Shown here one piece after another: positions 20,027 through 33,417 of a DNA stretch of 64,000 nucleotides. Under the pieces are notes generated by a model. It saw only the letters and a list, made by a program, of their open reading frames with translations. It was not told where the DNA came from and ran no database searches. Numbering within the stretch: position 1 is the stretch's first letter; the number at the start of each line of letters is the position of its first letter. The translations under genes were made by a program, and so were the position numbers. This stretch comes from Aegilops tauschii subsp. strangulata (taxonomy: Eukaryota > Streptophyta > Magnoliopsida > Poales > Poaceae): positions 371,109,633 through 371,173,632 of the forward strand of contig NC_053039.3 of NCBI RefSeq assembly GCF_002575655.3, in the 5' to 3' direction.

Positions 20027-23000
20027 TGATGTCTACTACACAACCTTCTTCTTGTAGACGTTGTTGGGCCTCCAAGTGCAGAGGTTTGTAGGACAGTAGC
20101 AAATTTCCTTCAAGTGGATGACCTAAGGTTTATCAATCCGTGGGAGGCGTAGGATGAAGATGGTCTCTCTCAAACAACCCCGCAACCAAATAACAAAGAG
20201 TCTCTTGTGTCCCCAACACACCCAATACAATGGTAAATTGTATAGGTGCACTATTCAGCGAAGAGATGGTGATACAAGTGCAATATGGATGGTAGATATA
20301 GGTTTTTGTAATCTGAAAATATAAAAACAGCAAGGTAACAAGTAATAAAAGTGAGCGAAAACGGTATTGCAATGCTAGGAAACAAGGCCTAGGGTTCATA
20401 CTTTCACTAGTGCAAGTTCTCTCAACAATAATAACATAATTAGATCATATAACAATCCCTCAACATGCAACAAAGAGTCACTCCAAAGTCACTAATAGCG
20501 GAGAACAAACGAAGAAATTATTGTAGGGTACGAAACCACCTCAAAGTTATTCTTTCTGATCAGCCTATCCTAGAGTTCGTACTAGAATAACACCTTAAGA
20601 CACACATCAACCAAAACCCTAATGTCACCTAGATACTCTGTTCTCACCACAAGTATCCGTGGGCATGATTATACGATATGCATGACACAATCTCAGATTC
20701 ATCTATTCAACCAACACAAAGAACTTCAAAGAGTGCCCCAAAGTTTCTACCGGAGAGTCAAGACGAAAACGTGTGCCAACCCCTATGCATAAGTTCACAA
20801 GTTCACTGAACCCGCGAGTTGATCACCAAAACATACATCAAGTAGATCACGTGAACATCCCATTGTCACCACAGATAAGCACATGCAAGACATACATCAA
20901 GTGTTCTCAAATCCTTAAAGACTCAATCCGATAAGATAACTTCAAAGGGAAAACTCAATCCACTACAAGAGAATAGAGGGGGAGAAACATCATAAGATCC
21001 AACTATAATAGCAAAGCTCGCCATACATCAAGATCGTGCCAAATCAAGAGCACGAGTGAGAGAGATCAACACATAGCTACTGGTACATACCCTCAGCCCC
21101 GAGGGTGAACTACTCCCTCCTTGTCATGGAGAGCGCCGGGATGATGAAGATGGCCACCTGTGAGGGATTCCCCCTCCGGCAGGGTGCCGGAACAGGGTCC
21201 CGATTGGTTTTTCGTGGCTACAGAGGCTTGCGGCGGCGGAACTCCCGATCTAGTTTTCTTTCTGGGGGTTTCTGTATTTATAGGAATTTTTGGCGTCGGT
21301 CTCACGTCAGGGGGGTCTCCGAGTCATCCACGAGATAGGGGGGCGCGCCCTCCACCCTCATGGATGGCTCGGGACTCTTCTGACCCAACTCTTTTACTCC
21401 GGGGGCTTCTTTTGGTCCATAAAAAATTATCAAAAATGGGCACGTCAATTGGACTCCGTTTGGTATTCCTTTTTTGTAAAACTCAAAAACAAGGATAAAA
21501 CAGAAACTGGCACTGGGCTCTAGGTTAATAGGTTAGTCCCAAAAATCATATAAAATAGCATATAAATGCATATAATGTTGGGAATCGTAGCATAATTTAA
21601 AATTTTTCTACGCTCACCAAGATGCATCTATGGAGTCTACTAGCAACGAGGGGAAAGGAGTGCATCTACATACCCTTGTAGATCGCGAGCGGAAGCGTTC
21701 CAATGAACGTGGATGACGGAGTCGTACTCGCCGTGATTCAAATCACCGATGACCGAGTGCCGAACGGACGACACCTCCGCGTTCAACACACGTACGGTGC
21801 AGCGACGTCTCCTCCTTCTTGATCCAGCAAGGGGGAAGGAGAGGTTGATGGAGATCCAGCAGCACGACGGCGTGGTGGTGGATGTAGCGGGTCTCCGGCA
21901 GGGCTTCGCCAAGCTTCTGCGAGAGAGAGAGAGGTGTTGCAGGGGAGGAGGGAGGCGCCCAAGGCTGTAGGTTGCTGCCCTCCCTCCCCCCTTTATATAG
22001 GCCCCCTTGGAGGGGGGCGGCCAAAACCCATCTAGGGTTGGGGGGGGGGGGGGGCGGCGGCCAAGGGGTGGAAAGGGGTTGCCTTGCCCCCCAAGGCAAG
22101 GGGGAAGTCCCCCCACCCTAGGGTTCCCAACCCTAGGCGCATGGGGGGAGGCCCATGGGGGGGCTCCCAGCCCACTAGGGGCTGGTTCCCTTCCACTTTC
22201 AGCCCATGGGCCCCTCCGGGATAGGTGGCCCCACCCGGTGGACCCCCGGGACCCTTCCGGTGGTCCCGGTACAATACCGGTAACCCCCGAAACTTTCCCG
22301 GTGGCCGAAACTGGACTTCCTATATATAATTCTTCACCTCCGGACTATTCCGGAACCTCTCGTGACATCCGGGATCTCATCCGGGACTCCGAACAACTTT
22401 CGGGTTTCCGCATACATATATCTCTACAACCCTAGCGTCACCGAACCTTAAGTGTGTAGACCCTACGGGTTCGGGAGACATGCAGACATGACCGAGACGC
22501 CTCTCCGGTCAATAACCAACAACGGGATCTGGATACCCATGTTGGCTCCCACATGTTCCACGATGATCTCATCGGATGAACCACGATGTCGAGGATTCAG
22601 TCAATCCCGTATGCAATTCCCTTTGTCAAACGGTATGTTACTTGCCCGAGATTCGATCGTCGGTATCCCAATACCTTGTTCAATCTCGTTACCGGCAAGT
22701 CTCTTTACTCGTACCGCAATGCATGATCCCGTGACTAACGCCTTAGTCACATTGAGCTCATTATGATGATGCATTACCGAGTGGGCCCAGAGATACCTCT
22801 CCGTCACACGGAGTGACAAATCCCAGTCTCGATCCGTGCCAACCCAACAGACACTTTCGGAGATACCCGTAGTGCACCTTTATAGTCACCCAGTTACGTT
22901 GTGACGTTTGGCACACCCAAAGCACTCCTACGGTATTCGGGAGTTGCACGATCTCATGGTCTAAGGAAAAGATACTTGACATTGGAAAAGCTCTAGCAAA

Positions 23001-23375
23001 CGAAACTACACGATCTTTTATGCTATGCTTAGGATTGGGTCTTGTCCATCACATCATTCTCCTAATGATGTGATCCCGTTATCAACGACATCCAATGTCC
23101 ATGGTCAGGAAACCGTAACCATCTATTGATCAACGAGCTAGTCAACTAGAGGCTTACTAGGGACATGGTGTTGTCTATGTATCCACACATGTATCTGAGT
23201 TTCCTATCAATACAATTCTAGCATGGATAATAAACGATTATCATGAATAAGGAAATATAATAATAACCAATTTATTATTGCCTCTAGGGCATATTTCCAA
23301 CATATAAAACATCTAAGATGGATAATATAATAGCATGGAACAATAAAAAATTATAGATACATTGGAGACGTATCA
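20027..23375 (-). mobile_element. Gypsy-type LTR (element G1, 3' LTR), containing a nested WIS solo LTR
   Basis: On the plus strand it begins TGATGTCTACTACACAACC and ends ATTGGAGACGTATCA; on the element strand this is TGATACGTCTCC...GTAGACATCA. Without the nested 1727-bp LTR and its 5-bp duplication it is about 1617 bp. The polypurine tract AAGCTTGGGGATGCT abuts it at 23376-23390, so it is the 3' LTR of a minus-strand element. It interrupts the Angela-like LTR after GCAGC (20022-20026). The family resembles common Triticeae gypsy families such as Fatima or Sabrina; the exact name is not certain. Confidence 0.8.
21576..23302 (-). mobile_element. WIS-type copia solo LTR with TATAA target duplications
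   Basis: Complete 1727-bp LTR on the minus strand. On the plus strand it opens TGTTGGGAATCGTAGC and closes GGCATATTTCCAACA. It is flanked by TATAA at 21571-21575 and 23303-23307, a perfect 5-bp duplication. With no internal region it is a solo LTR left by LTR-LTR recombination. It contains a G-run at about 22039-22053 and the GGTTCGGTGACGCTAGG-type core on the minus strand. Confidence 0.92.
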
Positions 23376-24992
23376 AGCATCCCCAAGCTTAATTCCTGCT
23401 CGTCCTCGAGTAGGTAAATGATAAAAACAGAATTTTTGATGTGGAATGCTACCTAACATATTTATAAATGTAATCTTTTCTATTGTGGCAAGAATATTCA
23501 GATCCATAAGACTCAAAACAAAAGTTTAATATTGACATGAAAACAATAATACTTCAAGCATACTAACAAAGCAATCATGTCTTCTCAAAATAACATGGCC
23601 AAAGCAAGCTATCCCTACAAAATCATATAGTCTGGCTAAGCTCTATCTTCATCACACAAAATATTTAAATCATGCACAACCCCGATGACAAGCCAAGCAA
23701 TTGTTTCATACTTTTGATGTTCTTAAACTTTTTCAATCTTCACGCAATACATGAGTGTGAGCCATGGACATAGCACTATAGGTGGAATAGAATGGTAGTT
23801 GTGGAGAAGACAAAAAGGAGAAGACAGTCTCACACCAACTAGGCGTATCAACGGGCTATGGAGATGCCCATCAATAGATATCAATGTGAGTGAGTAGGGA
23901 TTGCCATGCAACGGATGCACTAGAGCTATAAGTGTATGAAAGCTCAAAAAGAAACTAAGTGGGTGTGCATCCAACTCGCTTGCTCACGAAGACCTAGGGC
24001 ATTTTGAGGAAGCCCATCATTGGAATATACAAGCCAAGTTCTATAATGAAAGATTCCCACTAGTATATGAAAGTGACAACATAGGAGACTCTCTATCATG
24101 AAGATCATGGTGCTACTTTGAAGCACAAGTATGGTAAAAGGATAGTAGCATTGCCCCTTCTCTCTTTTTCTCTCATTTTTTTGGGCCTTCTCTTTTTTAT
24201 GGCCTCTTTTTCTCTTTCTTTTTTTCGTCCGGAGTCTCATCGCGACTTGTGGGGGAATCATAGTCTCCATCATCCTTTCCTCACATGGGACAATGCTCTA
24301 ATAATGATGACCATCACACTTTTATTTACTTACAACTCAAGAATTACAACTCGATACTTAGAACAAAATATGAATCTATATGAATGTCTCCGGCGGTGTA
24401 CCGGGATGTGCAATTAATCAAGAGTGACATGTATGAAAGAATTATGAATGGTAGCTTTGCCACAAATACGATGTCAACTACATGATCATGCAAAGCAATA
24501 TGACAATGATGAAGTGTGTCATAATAAACGGAACGGTGGAAAGTTGCATGGCAATATATCTTGGAATGGCTATGGAAATGCCATAATAGGTAGGTATGGT
24601 GGCTGTTTTCAGGAAGGTATATGGTGGGTGTATGGTACCGGCGAAAGTTGCGCGGCACAAGAGAGGCTAGCAATGGTAGAAGGGTGAGAGTGCGTATAAT
24701 CCATGGACTCAACATTAGTCATAAAGAACTCACATACTTATTGCAAAAATCTATTAGTTATCGAAACGAAGTACTACGTGCATGCTCCTAGGGGGATAGA
24801 TTGGTAGGAGAAGACCATCGCTCGTCCCCGACCGCCACTCATAAGAAAGAATATCAAAAAATAAATCATGCTCCGACTTCATCACATAACGGTTCACCAT
24901 ACGTGCATGCTACGGGAATCACAAACTTTAACACAAGCATCTCTCAAATTCACAACTACTCAACTAGCATGACTCTAATATCACCATCTTCA
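23376..24992 (-). mobile_element. Gypsy element G1, 3' internal non-coding region
   Basis: Internal sequence of G1 between the missing pol region and its 3' LTR, minus strand. It holds the polypurine tract next to the LTR and a long AT-rich region with no pol motif. A pyrimidine-rich block lies at about 24158-24230 on the plus strand. At 24992 it is cut by an Angela LTR (preceding pentamer CTTCA). Its gag-pol and 5' LTR are not present in the window. Confidence 0.7.
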
Positions 24993-27900
24993 TGTTGGGG
25001 AACGTAGTAATTTCAAAAAAATTCCTACGCACACGCAACTCATGGTGATGCATAGCAACAAGAGGGGAGAGAGTTGTCCACGTACCCTCGTAGACCACAA
25101 GCGGGAGCGTTATGACAACGCGGTTGATGTAGTCATACGTCTTCACGATCGACCGATCCTAGTACCAAAAGTACGACACCTCCGTGATCTGCACACGTTC
25201 GGCTCGGTGACGTCCCACGAACTCACGATCTAGCAGAGTGTCGAGGGAGAGCTTCGTCAGCACGACGGCGTGATGATGGTGATGATGAAGCTACCGGCGC
25301 AGGGCTTCGCCTAAGCACTATGACGATATGACCGAGGTGGATTATGGTGGAGGGGAGTACCGCACACGGCTAAGAGATCAATGATCAACTTGTGTGTTCT
25401 AGGGTGCCCCCGGCCCCCGTATATAAAGGAGCAAGGGGGAGGCCGACCGGCCCTTGGGGCACGCCAAGGAGGGGAGGAGTCCTCCTCCTAGTAGGAGTTG
25501 GACTCCCCCTTTCCTAGTCCAACTAGGAGGAGGAAGGGGAAAGGAAGGAAGAGGAAGAGGAGAAGGAAAGGGGGGCACACCCCCCTCCCTAGTCCAATTC
25601 GGACTCCCTATAGGGAGGGGGCGCGGCTGCCCCTTGTGGGCTGCCTCCCCTCTTCCCTATGGCCCATGTAGGCCCAACTTTCCCTCGGGGGGGGGGGGGG
25701 GGGGTTCCGGTAACCCTCCGGCACTCCGGTTTTCTCTGAAACCACCCGGAACACTTCCGGTGTCCAAATAAAGCCATCCAATATATCAATCTTTATGTCT
25801 CGACCATTTCGAGACTCCTCGTCATGTCCGTGATCACATCCGGGACTCAGAACTACCTTCGGTACATCAAAACACATAAACCCGTAATACCAATCGTCAC
25901 CGAACGTTAAGCGTGCGGACCCTACGGGTTCGAGAACTATGTAGACATGACTGAGACACGTCTCCGGTCAATAACCAATAGCGGAACCTGGATGTTCATA
26001 TTGGCTCCCACATATTCTACGAAGATCTTTATCAGTCAAACCGCATAACAACATACGCTGTTCCCTTTGTCATCGGTAAATTACTTGCCCGAGATTCGAT
26101 CGTCGGTATCTCAATACCGAGTTCAATCTCGTTACCGGCAAGTCTCTTTACTCGTTCCGTAATGCATCATCCCGCAACTAACTCATTAGTCACATTTCTT
26201 GCAAGGCTTATAGTGATGTGCATTACCGAGAGGGCCTAGAGATACCTCTCCGATAATCGGAGTGACAAATTCTAATCTCGATCTATGCCAACTCAACAAG
26301 TACCATTGGAGACACCTGTAGAGCACCTTTATAATCACCCAGTTACGTTGTGACGTTTGGTAGCACACAAAGTGTTCCTCCTGTATTTGGGAGTTGTATA
26401 ATCTCATAGTCATAGGAACATGTATAAGTCATGAAGAAAGCAATAGCAACATACTAAACGATCAAGTGCTAAGCTAACGGAATGGGTCAAGTCAATCACA
26501 TCATTCTCTAATGATGTGATCCCGTTAATCAAATGACAACTCATGTCTATGGCTAGGAAACTTAACCATCTTTCATTCAACGAGCTAGTCAAGTAGAGGC
26601 ATACTAGTGACACTCTGTTTGTCTATGTATTCACACATGTACTAAGTTTCCGGTTAATACAATTCTAGCATGAATAATAAACATTTATCATGATATAAGG
26701 AAATATAAATAACAACTTTATTATTGCCTCTAGGGCATATTTCCTTCAGTCTCCCACTTGCAGTAGAGTCAATAATCTAGTTCACATCGCCATGTGATTT
26801 AGCACCAATAGTTCACATCACCATGTGATTAACACCCATAGTTCACATTGCCATGTGACCAACACTCAAAGGGTTTACTAGAGTCAGTAATCTTAGTTCA
26901 CATCGCCATGTGATTAACACCCAACGAGTACTAAGGTGTGATTATGTTTTACTTGTGAGAGAAGTTTAGTCAACGGGTCTGCCATATTCAGATCCGTATG
27001 TATTTTGCAAATTTCTATGTCAACAATGCTCTGCATGGAGCTACTCTAGCAAATTGCTCCCACTTTCAATATTTATCCAGATTGAGACTTAGAGTCATCT
27101 GGATCAGTGTCAAAAACTTTCATCGACGTAACCCTTTACGACAAACCTTTTGTCACCTCCATAATCGAGAAACATATCCTTAGTCCACTAAGGATAATTT
27201 TGACCGTTGTCTAGTGATCTACTCCTAGATCACTATTGTACTCCCTTTCCAAACTCAGGGCAGGGTATACAATAGGTCTGGAACAAAGTATGGCATACCT
27301 TATAGAACCTATGGTTGAGGCACAGGGAATGACTTTCATTCTCTCTCTATCTTCTGCCGTGGTCGGGCTTTGAGTTTTACTCAACTTTACACCTTGCAAC
27401 ACAGGCAAGAACTCCTTCTTTGACTGTTCCATTTTGAACTACTTCAAAATCTTGTCAAGGTATGTACTCATTGAAAAATCTTATCAAGCGTCTTGATCTA
27501 TCACTATAGATCTTGATGCTCAATGTGCAAGCAGCTTCACTGAGGTCTTTCTTTGAAAAACTCCTTCCGAACACTCCTTTATGCTCTCCAGAAAATTCTA
27601 CATCATTTCTGATCAACAATATGTCACTCACATATACTTATCAGAAAGGCTGTAGTGCTCCCACTCACTTTCTTGTAAATACATGCTTCACTGGAAGTCT
27701 GTATAAAACTATATGCTTTGATCAAACTATCAAAACGTATATTCCAACTCCGAGATGCTTGCACCAGTCCATAGATGGATCGCTGGAGTTTTGCACACTT
27801 TGTTAGCACCTTTAGGATCGACAAAACCTTCTGGTTGCATCACATACAACTCTTCTTTAAGAATCCATTAAGGAATGCAGGTTTGACATCCATTTGCCAA

Positions 27901-30900
27901 ATTTCATAAAATGCAGCAATTGCTAACATGATTCGGACAGACTTTTAAGCATCAATACAAGTGAGAAAATCTCATCGTAGTCAACACCTTGAACTTGTCA
28001 AAAACATTTTTGTGACAATTCGAGCTTTGTAGATAGTAACACTACTATCAGCGTCCGTCTTCCTCTTGAAGATCCATTTATTCTCTATTGCTTGCCGATC
28101 ATCGAGCAAGTCAACCAAAGTCCATACTTTGTTCTCATACATGGATCCCATCTCAGATTTCATGGCCTCAAGCCATTTTGCGGAATCTGGGCTCATCATC
28201 GCTTCCTCATAGTTCGTAGGTTCATCATGGCCAAGTAACATGACCTCCAGAACAGGATCACCGTACCACTCTGGTGCGGATCTTACTCTGGTTGACCTAC
28301 GAGGTTCGGTAGTAACTTGATCTGAAGTTTCATGATCATCATCATTAGCTTCCTCACTAATTCGTGTAGGAATCACTGGAACTGATTTCTGTGATGAACT
28401 ATTTTCGAATTCGGGAGAAGGTACAATTACCTCATCAAGTTCTACTTTCTTCCCACTCACTTCTTTCGAGAGAAACTCCTTCTCTAGAAAGGATCCACTC
28501 TTAGCAACAAAGATCTTGCCTTCGGATCTGTGATAGAAGGTGTACCCAACAGTTTCTTTTGGGTATCCTATGAAGACGCATTTCTCCGATTTGGGTTCGA
28601 GCTTATCAGGTTGAAGCTTTTTCACATAAGCATCGCAGCCCCAAACTTTAAGAAACGACAGCTTAGGTTTATTGCTAAACCACAGTTCATAAGGTGTCAT
28701 CTCAACGGATTTAGATGGTGCCCTATTTAACGTGAATGCAGCTGTCTCTAATGCATAATCCCTAAACGATAGTGGTAAATCGGTAAGAGACATCATAGAT
28801 CGCACCATATGCAATAAAGTACGGTTATGATGTTCAGACACACCATTACGCTGTGGTGTTCCAGGTGGCGTGAGTTGTGAAACTATTCCATGCATATTGT
28901 TTTAAATGCAGACCAAACTCATAACTCAAATATTCGTCTCCGCGATCAGATCGTAGAAACTTTATTTTCTTGTTACGATGATTTTCTACTTCACTCTGAA
29001 ATTCTTTGAACCTTTTGAAATGTTTCAGACTTATGTTTCATTGAGTTGATATACCCATATCTGCTCAAATCATCTGTGAAGGTCAGAAAATAACGATACC
29101 CGCCGTGAGCCTTAACACTTATCGGACCGCATACATCAGTATGTATTGTTTCCAATAAGTCAGTTGCTCGCTCCATTGTTCCGGAGAACGGAGTCGTAGT
29201 CATCTTGCCCATGAGGCATGGTTCGCAAGCATCAAGTGATTCCAAAAGCCCATCAGCATGGAGTTTCTTCATGCGCTTTACACCAATATGACCTAAACGG
29301 CAGTGCCACAAATAAGTTGCACTATCATTATTAACTTTGCATCTTTTGGCTTCAATATTATGAATATGTGTATCCCTACGATCGAGATCCAACAAACCAT
29401 TTTTATTGGGTGTATGACCATAGAAGGTTTTATTCATGTAAACAGAACAACAATTATTCTCTAACTTAAATGAATAATCGTATTGCAATAAACATGATCA
29501 AATCATATTCATGCTCAACGCAAACACCAAATAACATTTATTTAGGTTCAAAACTAATCTCGAAAGTATAGGGAGTGTGCGATGATGATCATATCAATCT
29601 TGGAACTACTTCCAACACACATCGTCACTTTACCCTTAACTAGTTTCTGTTCATTCTGCAACTCCCATTTCGAGTTACTACTCTTAGCAACTGAATCAGT
29701 TTCAAATGCCGACGGGTTGCTATAAACACTAGTAAAGCACACATAAATAACATGTATATCAAATATACCTTTGTTCACTTTGCCATCCTTCTTATCCGCC
29801 AAGTATCTAGGGTAGTTCCACTTCTAGTGACCATTTCCATTACAGCAGAAGCACTCAGGCTTAGGTCTAGACTTGGGCTTCTTCACTTGAGCAGCAACTT
29901 GCTTGCCGTTCTTCTTGAAGTTCCCCTTCTATCCCTTTGCCCTTTTTCTTGAAACTAGTGGTCTTGTTAACCATCAACACTTGATGCTCTTTCTTGATTT
30001 CTACCTTCGTCGATTTCAGCATCGCGAAGAGCTTGGGAATTACTTTCGTCATACCTTGCATATTATAGTTCATCACGAAGTTCTAGTAACTTGGAGATAG
30101 TGACTAGAGAACTTTGTCAATTACTATCTTATCTGGAAGATTAACTCCCACTTGATTCAAGAAATTGTAGTACCCAGACAATATGAGTACATGTTCACTA
30201 GTTGAGCTATTCTCCTCCATCTTGTAGGCAAAGTATTGTCAGAGGTCTCATACCTCTCGACACGGGCATGAGTATGAAATACTAATTTCAACTCTTGGAA
30301 CATCTTATATGCTCCATGACGTTCAAAACATTTTTGAAGTCCCGGTTCTAAGCCGTAAAGCATGGTGCACTAAACTATCAAATAGTCATCATACCGAGCT
30401 TTGTCAAACATCCATAACGTCTGCATCTGCTCCTGCAATAGGTCTGTCACCTAGCGGTGCATCAAGGACATAATTCTACTGTGCAACAATGAGGATAATC
30501 CTCAGATCACGGACCTAGTCCGCATCATTGCTACTATCATCTTTCAACATAGTTTTTCTCTAGGAACATATCAAAAATAAACGGGGAGCTACATCGCGAG
30601 CTATTGATCTACAACATAGTTATGCAAATACTATCAGGACTAAGTTCATGATAAATTAAAGTTCATCATATTACTTAAGAATTCCCACTTAGATAGATAT
30701 CCCTCTAATCATCTAAGTGATCACGTGATCCATATCAACTAAACCATGTCCGATCATCACGTGAGATGGAGTATTTTTCAATGGTGAACATCACTATGTT
30801 GATCATATCTACTATATGATTCACGCTCGACCTTTTGGTCTCAGTGTTCCGAGACCATTATCTGCATATGCTAGGCTCATCAAGTTTAACCCGAGTATTC

Positions 30901-32620
30901 TGCGTGTGCAAAACTGGCTTGCACCCGTTGTATGTGAACGTAGAGCTTATCACACCCGATCATCACGTGGTGTCTCAGCACGAAGAACTGTCGCAACGGT
31001 GCATACTCAGGGAGAACACTTATACCTTGAAATTTTAGTGAGGGATCATCTTATAGTGCTACCGCCGTACTAAGCAAAATAAGATGCATAAAAGGATAAA
31101 CATCACATGCAATCAAATAAGTGATATGATATGGCCATCATCATCTTGTGCCTTTGATCTCCATCTCCAAAGCACCGTCATGATCACCATCATCACCGGC
31201 TTGACACCTTGATCTCCATCGAAGCATCATTGTCGTCTCGCCAACTATTGCTTCTACGACTATCACTACCGCTTAGTGATAAAGTAAAGCAATTACATGG
31301 CGATTGCATTTCATACAATAAAACGACAACCATATGGCTCCTGCCAGTTGCCGATAACTGTTACAAAACATGATCATCTCATACAACAAATTTATATATC
31401 ATCATGTCTTGACCATATCACATCACAACATGCCCTGCAAAAACAAGTTAGACGTCCTCTACTTTGTTGTTGCAAATTTTACGTGGCTGCTACGGGCTGA
31501 GCAAGAACCGCTCTTACCTACGCATCAAAACCACAACGATTTTTCTTCAAGTATGTGCTGTTTTAACCTTCAACAAGGACCGGGCGTAGCCACACTCGAT
31601 TCAACTAAAGTTGGAGAAACTGACACCTGCCAGCCACCTGTGTGCGAAGCACGTCGGTAGAACCAGTCTCACGTAAGCGTACGCGTAATGCTGGTCCAGG
31701 CCGCTTCATCCAACAATATCGCCGAATCAAAGTACGACATGCTGGTAAGCAGTATGACTATTATCGCCCACAACTCACTTGTGTTCTACTCGTGCATATA
31801 ACATCTACGCATAAACCTGGCTCGGATGCCACTGTTGGGGAACATAGTAATTTCAAAAAAATTCCTACGCACACGCAAATCATGGTGATGCATAGCAACG
31901 AGAGGGGAGAGTATTGTCCACGTACCCTCGTAGACCGAAAGTGGAAGCGTTATGACAACGTGGTTGATGTAGTCGTACGTCTTCACGATCGATCGATCCT
32001 AGTACCGAAAGTACGGCACCTCTGCGATCTGCACACGTTCGGCTCGGTGACGTCCCACGAACTCACGATCCAGCAGAGTGTTGAGGGAGAGCTTCGTCAG
32101 CACTACGGCGTGACGACGGTGGTGATGAAGCTACCGGCGCAGGGCTTCGCCTGAGCAGTACGATGATATGACCGAGGTAGATTATGGTGGAGGGGGGCAC
32201 CGCACACGGCTAAGAGATCAATGATCAACTCGCGTGTTCTAGGGTTCCCCCTGCTCCCGTATATAAAGGAGCAAGGGGGGAGGCCGGCCGGCCCTTGGGG
32301 CACACCAAGGAGGGGAGGAGTCCTCCTCCTAGTAGGAGTAGGACTCCCCCTTTCCTAGTCCAACTAGGAGGAGGAAGGGGAAAGGAAGGAAGAGGAAGAG
32401 GAGAAGGAAAGTGGGTGCGCCCCCCTCCCTAATCCAATTCGGACTCCCTATATGGAGGGGCACGGCTGCCCCTTGTTGGCTGCCTCCCCTCTTCCCTATG
32501 GCCCATGTAGGCCCAACTTTCCCCGGGGGGTTCCGGTAACCCTCCGGCACTCCGGTTTTCTCCGAAACCACCCGGAACACTTCCGGTGTCCGAATATAGC
32601 CGTCCAATATATCAATCTTT
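24993..32620 (-). mobile_element. Angela-type copia element A, minus strand, 5' LTR truncated
   Basis: The 3' LTR is at 24993-26748 (plus-strand ends TGTTGGGGAACG ... ATATTTCCTTCA). The internal region is 26749-31832, starting at the polypurine tract (complement of GTCTCCCACTTG) and ending at a primer-binding-like TGGCATCCGAGCCAGG on the minus strand (about 31816-31831). The 5' LTR is present only as 31833-32620 and breaks off at ATATATCAATCTTT. The partner LTR continues ATGTCTCGACC at the matching place (about 25798). A G-run of about 19 lies at 25687-25705. The missing LTR start and the lack of a second target duplication point to deletion at 32620. Confidence 0.88.
26950..30600 (-). pseudogene. 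Copia Gag-Pol remnant of Angela element A
   Basis: Minus-strand polyprotein of copia order (gag, protease, integrase, RT, RNase H), heavily broken. Clear parts: LYGLEPGLQKCFERHGAYKM in gag (about 30363-30304), an integrase zinc region with SATYLWHCRLGHIGVKRMKK (about 29325-29268) and DVCGPISVKAHGGYRYF (about 29140-29090), QLTPPGTPQRNGVSEHHNRT (about 28880-28820) with LELWFSNKPKL-type sequence, and RT N-terminal AMKSEMGSMYENKVWTLVDL (about 28165-28105). RT core and RNase H survive only as fragments (about 27830-27200). It has more lesions than copy B, so it looks older or more decayed. Confidence 0.85.
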
Positions 32621-33417
32621 GTCATCGGTATGAGATGATCATGTTTTGTAACAAAGTTATCGGCAACTGGCAGGAGCCATATGGTTGTCGCTTTATTGTA
32701 TGAAATGCAATTGCCATGTAATTGCTTTACTTTATCACTAAGCGGTAGCGATAGTCGTAGAAGCAATAGTTGGTGAGACGACAACGATGCTACAATGGAG
32801 ATCAAGGTGTCGCGCCGGTGATGATGGTGATCATGACGGTGCTTTAGAGATGGAGATCGAAGGCACAAGATGATGATGGCCATATCATATCACTTATATT
32901 GATTGCATGTGATGTTTATCCTTTATGCATCTTATTTTGCTTAGATCAACGGTAGCATTATAAGATGATCTCTCACTAAATTTCAAGGTGTAAGTGTTCT
33001 CCCTGAGTATGCACCGTTGCGAAAGTTCATCATGCCGAGACACCACGTGATGATCGGGTGTGATAAGCTCTACGTTCACATACAACGGGTGCAAGCCAGT
33101 TTTGCACACGCAGAATACTCAGGTTAAACTTGACGAGCCTAGCATATGCAAATATGGCCTCGGAACACTGAGACCGAAAGGTCGAGCGTGAATCATATAG
33201 TAGATATGATCAACATAGTGATGTTCACCATTGAAAACTACTCCATCTCACGTGATGATCGGACATGGTTTAGTTGATATGGATCGCGTGATCACTTAGA
33301 TGATTAGAGGGATGTCTATCTAAGTGGGAGTTCTTAAGTAATTTGATTAATTGAACTTTAATTTATCATGAACTTAGTACCTGATAGTATTTTGCATGTC
33401 TATGTTGTTGTAGATAG

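Noticed and set aside
21640..22116. Proline-rich 158-residue minus-strand frame
   Set aside because: It is part of the WIS solo LTR leader region; such frames recur in every copy of this LTR.
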